Position numbers and translations under genes: made by a program
Shown: positions 60,389 to 64,000 of the stretch, in pieces
Layout: every line of letters begins with the position of its first letter
How positions within the stretch are numbered: the first letter of the stretch is position 1
The notes under the pieces: generated by a model
The model's input: the letters and a program-made list of their open reading frames with translations, nothing else
What the model was told of the DNA's origin: nothing
Databases searched by the model: none
Source: Owenweeksia sp. TMED14
GTDB lineage: Bacteria; Bacteroidota; Bacteroidia; Flavobacteriales; Schleiferiaceae
Reading direction: 5' to 3'
DNA length: 64,000 bases
Assembly (NCBI GenBank): GCA_949529985.1
Contig: CATIRS010000049.1
Location: 1 to 64,000 of the forward strand

Positions 60389-61262
60389 TGATGAACTTTT
60401 TAATTTTTTTCAAAATTGAGGTTGGTTGGATATTTAAGCCATGATTATAAAGTCTTTTCATATAATCCGAACCTTCAGCGCTTGGTAAAGAATTCGTTAT
60501 TTCCAAATCCCAATCCTGAGAATTGTATTCTTGTTCTAATAAAAAGTCGTTAAAAATGGGTGAGAAAAAATTCACATCTTCAGTTGTAAACCACCGTCGC
60601 CAATTACCATAAGTTTTTGTCCGACTCACATGCATGAAACTTGGACGAATTCCGTGTTTACTCTCTAGAGAAAAACCGAGATAATTTTCTAACCCTATCC
60701 ATTTTTTGTCTACTAGGTCTTCATAACGAATGATAAACCAACCTTTTTCACGTAAAACATTAATAAAGTCACTTAATGTTTTTAAATTTTGTCGATAATC
60801 ATTTGACCAACTCTTTAAAAAATTAGAATCTGTGCTTAGTAGAGTATGAAATGGTACACTTCTAGGATCACTCTCTTTACTTTTGGTAAGTTCATAAGCT
60901 CTTTTATAGTCCTGTCGATTAGGATTGTGACGATGAAACCATCTATAAAAAAAAGCAGAAATCCATCTATCTCGAGGATCTCTGACCAAAAATATTTTTT
61001 TATCGTAATAATTAAATGCTGTTAGAGCTTTATCACCTTCCCATCCTGATTTTTTATTAGCATCTGCATATAAAATCTTAACGAGCATATTGTTAGATTG
61101 ATCCCAAAATTTACCATCGCTACGATGCAATCGATTGTTTTCATCTTTGGACCTAGGCTCAAAAGACTCAACTAAATTTTCATTACGTCCCATTGCCTCC
61201 GCAAGAAGAGAAAAGAGATAAGTTGTACCACTTTTTGGCAATCCATAAATAACTGTTCGCAT
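60363..61262 (-). CDS. sulfotransferase family protein
   Basis: A 299-aa PAPS-dependent sulfotransferase. The 5'-phosphosulfate loop VIYGLPKSGTTYLFSLLAEAMG is at residues 4-25 and the 3'-phosphate-binding segment KKIFLVRDPRDRWISAFFYRW near 88-108. GWFIIRYEDLVDKKWIGLENYLGF near 195 is typical of carbohydrate sulfotransferases. Its location between the Wzm/Wzt exporter and two GT2 genes suggests it sulfates the surface glycan. The acceptor is inferred, not shown. It is divergent from the first GT2 gene, with start codons 29 bases apart. Confidence 0.85.
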   Translation of the reverse strand: MRTVIYGLPKSGTTYLFSLLAEAMGRNENLVESFEPRSKDENNRLHRSDGKFWDQSNNMLVKILYADANKKSGWEGDKALTAFNYYDKKIFLVRDPRDRWISAFFYRWFHRHNPNRQDYKRAYELTKSKESDPRSVPFHTLLSTDSNFLKSWSNDYRQNLKTLSDFINVLREKGWFIIRYEDLVDKKWIGLENYLGFSLESKHGIRPSFMHVSRTKTYGNWRRWFTTEDVNFFSPIFNDFLLEQEYNSQDWDLEITNSLPSAEGSDYMKRLYNHGLNIQPTSILKKIKKFIIKYSRHEG

Positions 61263-61268
61263 GGGGAC

Positions 61269-61287
61269 TGAAGGTAATGTAAATTAG
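61269..61287. promoter_or_regulatory. possible back-to-back divergent -7 boxes for the sulfotransferase and GT2 genes
   Basis: On the minus strand TACCTTCA (61276-61269) matches six of eight consensus positions, six bases before the sulfotransferase ATG. On the plus strand TAAATTAG (61280-61287) matches seven of eight, four bases before the GT2 ATG at 61292. Three bases separate the boxes. The match is weaker than at 89-106 and 46940-46957. Confidence 0.35.
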
Positions 61288-61291
61288 GGGT

Positions 61292-62350
61292 ATGCGAAAA
61301 GGCAAACCAAAAGTCAGTGTTATTGTGCCCAACTATATGCATTCAGCATATTTAAATATTCGACTGCAAAGCATTAGCCAACAGTCTTTTAAGGATTTCG
61401 AAGTTATACTTTTAGATGATGCATCAATTGATGAATCAGAAAAAATATTAATATCATGGGCGAAAAAAAATTCAAAATTTAAGTATTTTCCAAATAAAAA
61501 AAACAGCGGAAGCACATTCTCTCAATGGAACAAAGGAGCTAATATTGCAGAAGGAAAATATCTATGGATTGCTGAAAGCGACGACTGGGCAGATCCATTT
61601 TTACTAGAAAAATTAGTGTTGCAACTAGATAATAATCCAGATGCTTCAATCGCATTTGGGCAGAGCATGCTGATAAATGAAGCAGGCGAAGAGTTGCACG
61701 ATTTCAATATCCACTACAATTACATTTTCAAAAAAGATCGTTGGCAAAGAGCATATTTAAACAATGGAGTCAATGAAATTGAAAATTACATGATTCTTCA
61801 TAATGTAATTCCAAATGCATCAGCAGCTTTGCTTAGAAAAAGCACCTATGATAAAGTTGGAGGAGCCTCAGAAAACTGGAAATTAAATGGCGACTGGATG
61901 TTCTATATCAAAATGCTTGAGCATGGAAGCATATGTTATATACCTGATACAATTAATTACTTTCGAGTCCATAACAATACTCAAAGAGTCTTAGCAAATA
62001 AAAATGGATCTGTATATTATGAACTATTAACCATAATTGACTACATCGCATCTAATCATAACCCAACAAATAAGTTAAAAAAAAGAGCCTATTCAAATAT
62101 CGCCTCCTGGTGGGTGCACTCGATATACAGACAATCTTGGGTTAAAGAAAATCGAAATCAAAACATCAAGGTAAATTTTAAATTATTTAAACGATTTATT
62201 TTTATTAGACCGATAACTATAGTGCATATTCCATATGAGGGTACTGTTCGCTTAGCTGTACTAATTTTAACTTTTTTAAAGTTAAAAGAACCCATGCGGA
62301 AAATTTTACATAAACTATTTCCCAATCATTTCATTCCTCACTCAACATGA
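61292..62350 (+). CDS. glycosyltransferase family 2
   Basis: A 352-aa GT2. VSVIVPNYMHSAYLNIRLQSISQQSFKDFEVILLDDASIDESEK is the nucleotide-binding half, with DDAS at the UDP-ribose site. LWIAESDDWADP near residue 93 is the DxD-like metal site; LLRKSTYDKVGGASENWKLNGDWMFYIKMLE near 180-210 is the acceptor and catalytic acid region. It builds the surface glycan exported by the neighbouring Wzm/Wzt. The stop overlaps the next GT2 gene by four bases. The sugar is unknown. Confidence 0.87.
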   Translation: MRKGKPKVSVIVPNYMHSAYLNIRLQSISQQSFKDFEVILLDDASIDESEKILISWAKKNSKFKYFPNKKNSGSTFSQWNKGANIAEGKYLWIAESDDWADPFLLEKLVLQLDNNPDASIAFGQSMLINEAGEELHDFNIHYNYIFKKDRWQRAYLNNGVNEIENYMILHNVIPNASAALLRKSTYDKVGGASENWKLNGDWMFYIKMLEHGSICYIPDTINYFRVHNNTQRVLANKNGSVYYELLTIIDYIASNHNPTNKLKKRAYSNIASWWVHSIYRQSWVKENRNQNIKVNFKLFKRFIFIRPITIVHIPYEGTVRLAVLILTFLKLKEPMRKILHKLFPNHFIPHST

Positions 62351-63222
62351 TTTTTTTAACAAATTTGACTGTTATAATACCTTGTTATCAATGCAAAGAG
62401 ACTATTCAAAACACTCTTAATTGCATTGAAGATGAAATTAATATAATATGTGTTGATGACTTCTCTAATGACGGAACTCTGGAGGTTTTAATAAATTGGA
62501 AAAACAAACTTCCAGATCGAAGAAAAGTTATACGACACAATAAAAACAAAGGATTGGGAGCATCAAGAAATAGAGGTGTTTCAGAAGCCAAAACAGAATG
62601 GATTATATTTCTTGACTCTGATGACATATTATCTACTGAATGTTTAAATGACATAAATAAAAAATGGACATCAATAGAAAATAGTTCTGGATGGTGTCAC
62701 CATCCATACCTAGAGTGGAATGATCTTAACAATAAAGAAAAATTAAGAAAAACGGATAATATAAAAGAGAAGCATCATTTAGTGACAAAACGCATGCCTT
62801 TTTCAGCTTCAGGAGGAATATTCCGAAAAGACCTTCTTAATATGATTGGCGGATTTGATACCGATAGAACTCTAGAGGGAACAGAAGATTTAGACCTTTA
62901 CATGAGACTTCTTAACTTTGGGATTAAACCATTTCAATGGTCGAAAACGCCACACACTAAATACCGGACGAATAGGGGAATGACAAAAAATATTAGAGAA
63001 CACGGAGCCAAAGTATTAAGAAGAGCAAGAAAATTTCAAGAATCTAGCTGGATATCAAACGCGCAGTTTGATTTAGCAGAAAAAGAAATCTGGCGACAAA
63101 TAGCCAGAACAGAGCACAAAAGGGGAGACTTTAAAGAAGCAAATGAGTCTTACAAAAAATCAGGAAATAAATTTAGCTCTAGATTACTAAACTTAATCGC
63201 CTTTTTTAAAATAAAATTATAA
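62347..63222 (+). CDS. glycosyltransferase family 2
   Basis: A 291-aa GT2. LTVIIPCYQCKETIQNTLNCIE, ICVDDFSNDGTLEVLINW and WIIFLDSDDILSTECLNDI with the DSD metal site near residue 80 form the GT-A core. GGIFRKDLLNMIGGFDTDRTLEGTEDLDLYMRLLNFG near 155-190 contains the catalytic acidic pair. It is translationally coupled to the upstream GT2 (ATGA overlap). It is convergent with the isocitrate dehydrogenase gene, with a six-base gap. The linkage it makes is unknown. Confidence 0.87.
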   Translation: MIFLTNLTVIIPCYQCKETIQNTLNCIEDEINIICVDDFSNDGTLEVLINWKNKLPDRRKVIRHNKNKGLGASRNRGVSEAKTEWIIFLDSDDILSTECLNDINKKWTSIENSSGWCHHPYLEWNDLNNKEKLRKTDNIKEKHHLVTKRMPFSASGGIFRKDLLNMIGGFDTDRTLEGTEDLDLYMRLLNFGIKPFQWSKTPHTKYRTNRGMTKNIREHGAKVLRRARKFQESSWISNAQFDLAEKEIWRQIARTEHKRGDFKEANESYKKSGNKFSSRLLNLIAFFKIKL

Positions 63223-63228
63223 AAGCCG

Positions 63229-64000
63229 TTAGTGCGCCTCTAACCTGTTTCTCAACTCCATATCAATAGATTCAAGAAATTCTTCAGTATTTAAATAATG
63301 ATCAGCATGCCGGACATTATTTCCATGAATACAAATTGCCAAATCTTTAGTCATTTTTCCACTTTCAACTACATCAACGCACACAGCCTCCAAGGTTCTT
63401 GAAAAATTGACAAGAGAATCGTTTTTATCTAATTTACCACGATGGGCTAAACCTCTAGTCCATGCAAAAATTGATGCAATTGGATTTGTACTTGTAGCTT
63501 TTCCTTCCTGATGCTGACGATAGTGTCTAGTAACGGTGCCGTGAGCTGCTTCAGCTTCAAGAGTCTTTCCGTCAGGAGTAACCAATACCGAAGTCATTAA
63601 ACCAAGAGATCCAAAACCTTGGGCAACTGTATCAGACTGAACGTCACCATCGTAATTTTTACATGCCCATACAAATCCGCCTTCCCATTTAAGAGCTGAC
63701 GCAACCATATCATCAATTAAACGATGCTCATAGGTTATTCCTGCTTGTTTATAGTCAGATTTAAACTCCCTCTCAAAAACTTCTTGGAATATATCTTTAA
63801 ATCGGCCATCATATTTTTTTAAGATGGTGTTCTTTGTGCTTAAATATAAAGGCCAACCTTTTTCCAAAGCTAAATTCATGCAGGACCTAGCAAATCCATA
63901 AATAGATTCATCTGTATTATACATGCTCATGGCTACGCCACCTCCCTGGAAATTGTAAATGTCAAAGTTTTGCGGTTCACCATTTTCAGGCGTGAAGATC
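63229..64000 (-). CDS. icd: NADP-type isocitrate dehydrogenase, C-terminal part (gene continues beyond the window)
   Basis: The visible 257 codons encode the C-terminal part of an IDP-type (eukaryote-like homodimeric) isocitrate dehydrogenase. [135 protein letters not shown] contain the metal-binding aspartates and the NADP-contact region. The frame stays open to the right edge (64000), so the N-terminus lies outside. It follows AcnB in the TCA cycle, though not in its operon. Confidence 0.93.
   Translation of the reverse strand, partial: IFTPENGEPQNFDIYNFQGGGVAMSMYNTDESIYGFARSCMNLALEKGWPLYLSTKNTILKKYDGRFKDIFQEVFEREFKSDYKQAGITYEHRLIDDMVASALKWEGGFVWACKNYDGDVQSDTVAQGFGSLGLMTSVLVTPDGKTLEAEAAHGTVTRHYRQHQEGKATSTNPIASIFAWTRGLAHRGKLDKNDSLVNFSRTLEAVCVDVVESGKMTKDLAICIHGNNVRHADHYLNTEEFLESIDMELRNRLEAH

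Noticed and set aside
1..64000. CRISPR arrays, insertion sequences, prophage or toxin-antitoxin pairs
   Set aside because: No regularly spaced direct repeats, transposase or phage structural genes, or small paired toxin-like genes were seen by reading; a computed repeat search could still detect short repeats.

Overview
This AT-rich, gene-dense window comes from a member of the Bacteroidota, most likely a flavobacterium-like (Flavobacteriales) organism with a compact genome. The evidence is a set of lineage-typical proteins (GWxTD, DUF4199, DUF4293, DUF4920 and DUF5777 families, a fused E1 alpha/beta 2-oxoacid dehydrogenase, a Rho factor with a long basic disordered insert, a divergent LptD, a secreted nuclease with a sorting-domain-like tail) and many upstream matches to the Bacteroidota -7 promoter box TAnnTTTG with very few Shine-Dalgarno sequences. 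No gap between annotated genes exceeds 300 bases; the largest (56058-56284) is 227. I see no insertion sequence, prophage, CRISPR array, integron or defence island.

Layout. 1-6.5 kb: a tRNA-Ser, a GWxTD secreted protein, three family-2 glycosyltransferases, XerD, AroQ and a DUF4199 membrane protein. 6.5-11.4 kb: a secreted endonuclease I, the SRP RNA, the E1 alpha/beta fusion and a transaldolase-type aldolase. 11.4-18.2 kb: a seven-gene menaquinone operon (menI-menF-menD-menB-menA-menC-menE, no menH). 18.2-21.5 kb: thrS-infC-rpmI-rplT with a strong shared terminator. 21.5-27.4 kb: an orphan ABC ATPase, Lpd, RidA, a PabA/TrpG glutaminase and LptD. 27.4-32 kb: amidase, MCE protein, two Fe-S electron-transfer proteins and a conserved small protein in one operon. 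32-39.7 kb: Nudix, two surface lipoproteins, IlvE, a conserved unknown, a TIGR01777 oxidoreductase, an ABC exporter, TruA, a phosphodiesterase and DUF4293. 39.8-48.7 kb: rho, pyrR-pyrB, a STAS-like protein, Mpl, an MbnP-like lipoprotein, PlsC, an HSDR_N protein and purB. 48.8-56.1 kb: L-2-hydroxyglutarate oxidase, a cytochrome/YceI/DUF5777 group, a UMF1 transporter and AcnB. 56.3-63.2 kb: a surface-polysaccharide region (MacB/FtsX permease, Wzm/Wzt ABC exporter, sulfotransferase, two glycosyltransferases). The window ends inside an NADP-type isocitrate dehydrogenase.

Functional themes are envelope and surface glycan building, menaquinone-based respiration, and central carbon, pyrimidine and purine metabolism. 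I found no convincing new multi-gene system. The most unusual signals are regulatory. Two divergent gene pairs (tRNA-Ser/GWxTD and plsC/HSDR_N), and probably a third (sulfotransferase/GT2), have -7 boxes placed back to back only 2-3 bases apart. Two other pairs (lptD/amidase and truA/phosphodiesterase) have promoters facing each other so that the 5' ends of the transcripts should overlap. In several genes the -7 box ends only 4-6 bases before the start codon, which implies leaderless or nearly leaderless mRNAs.
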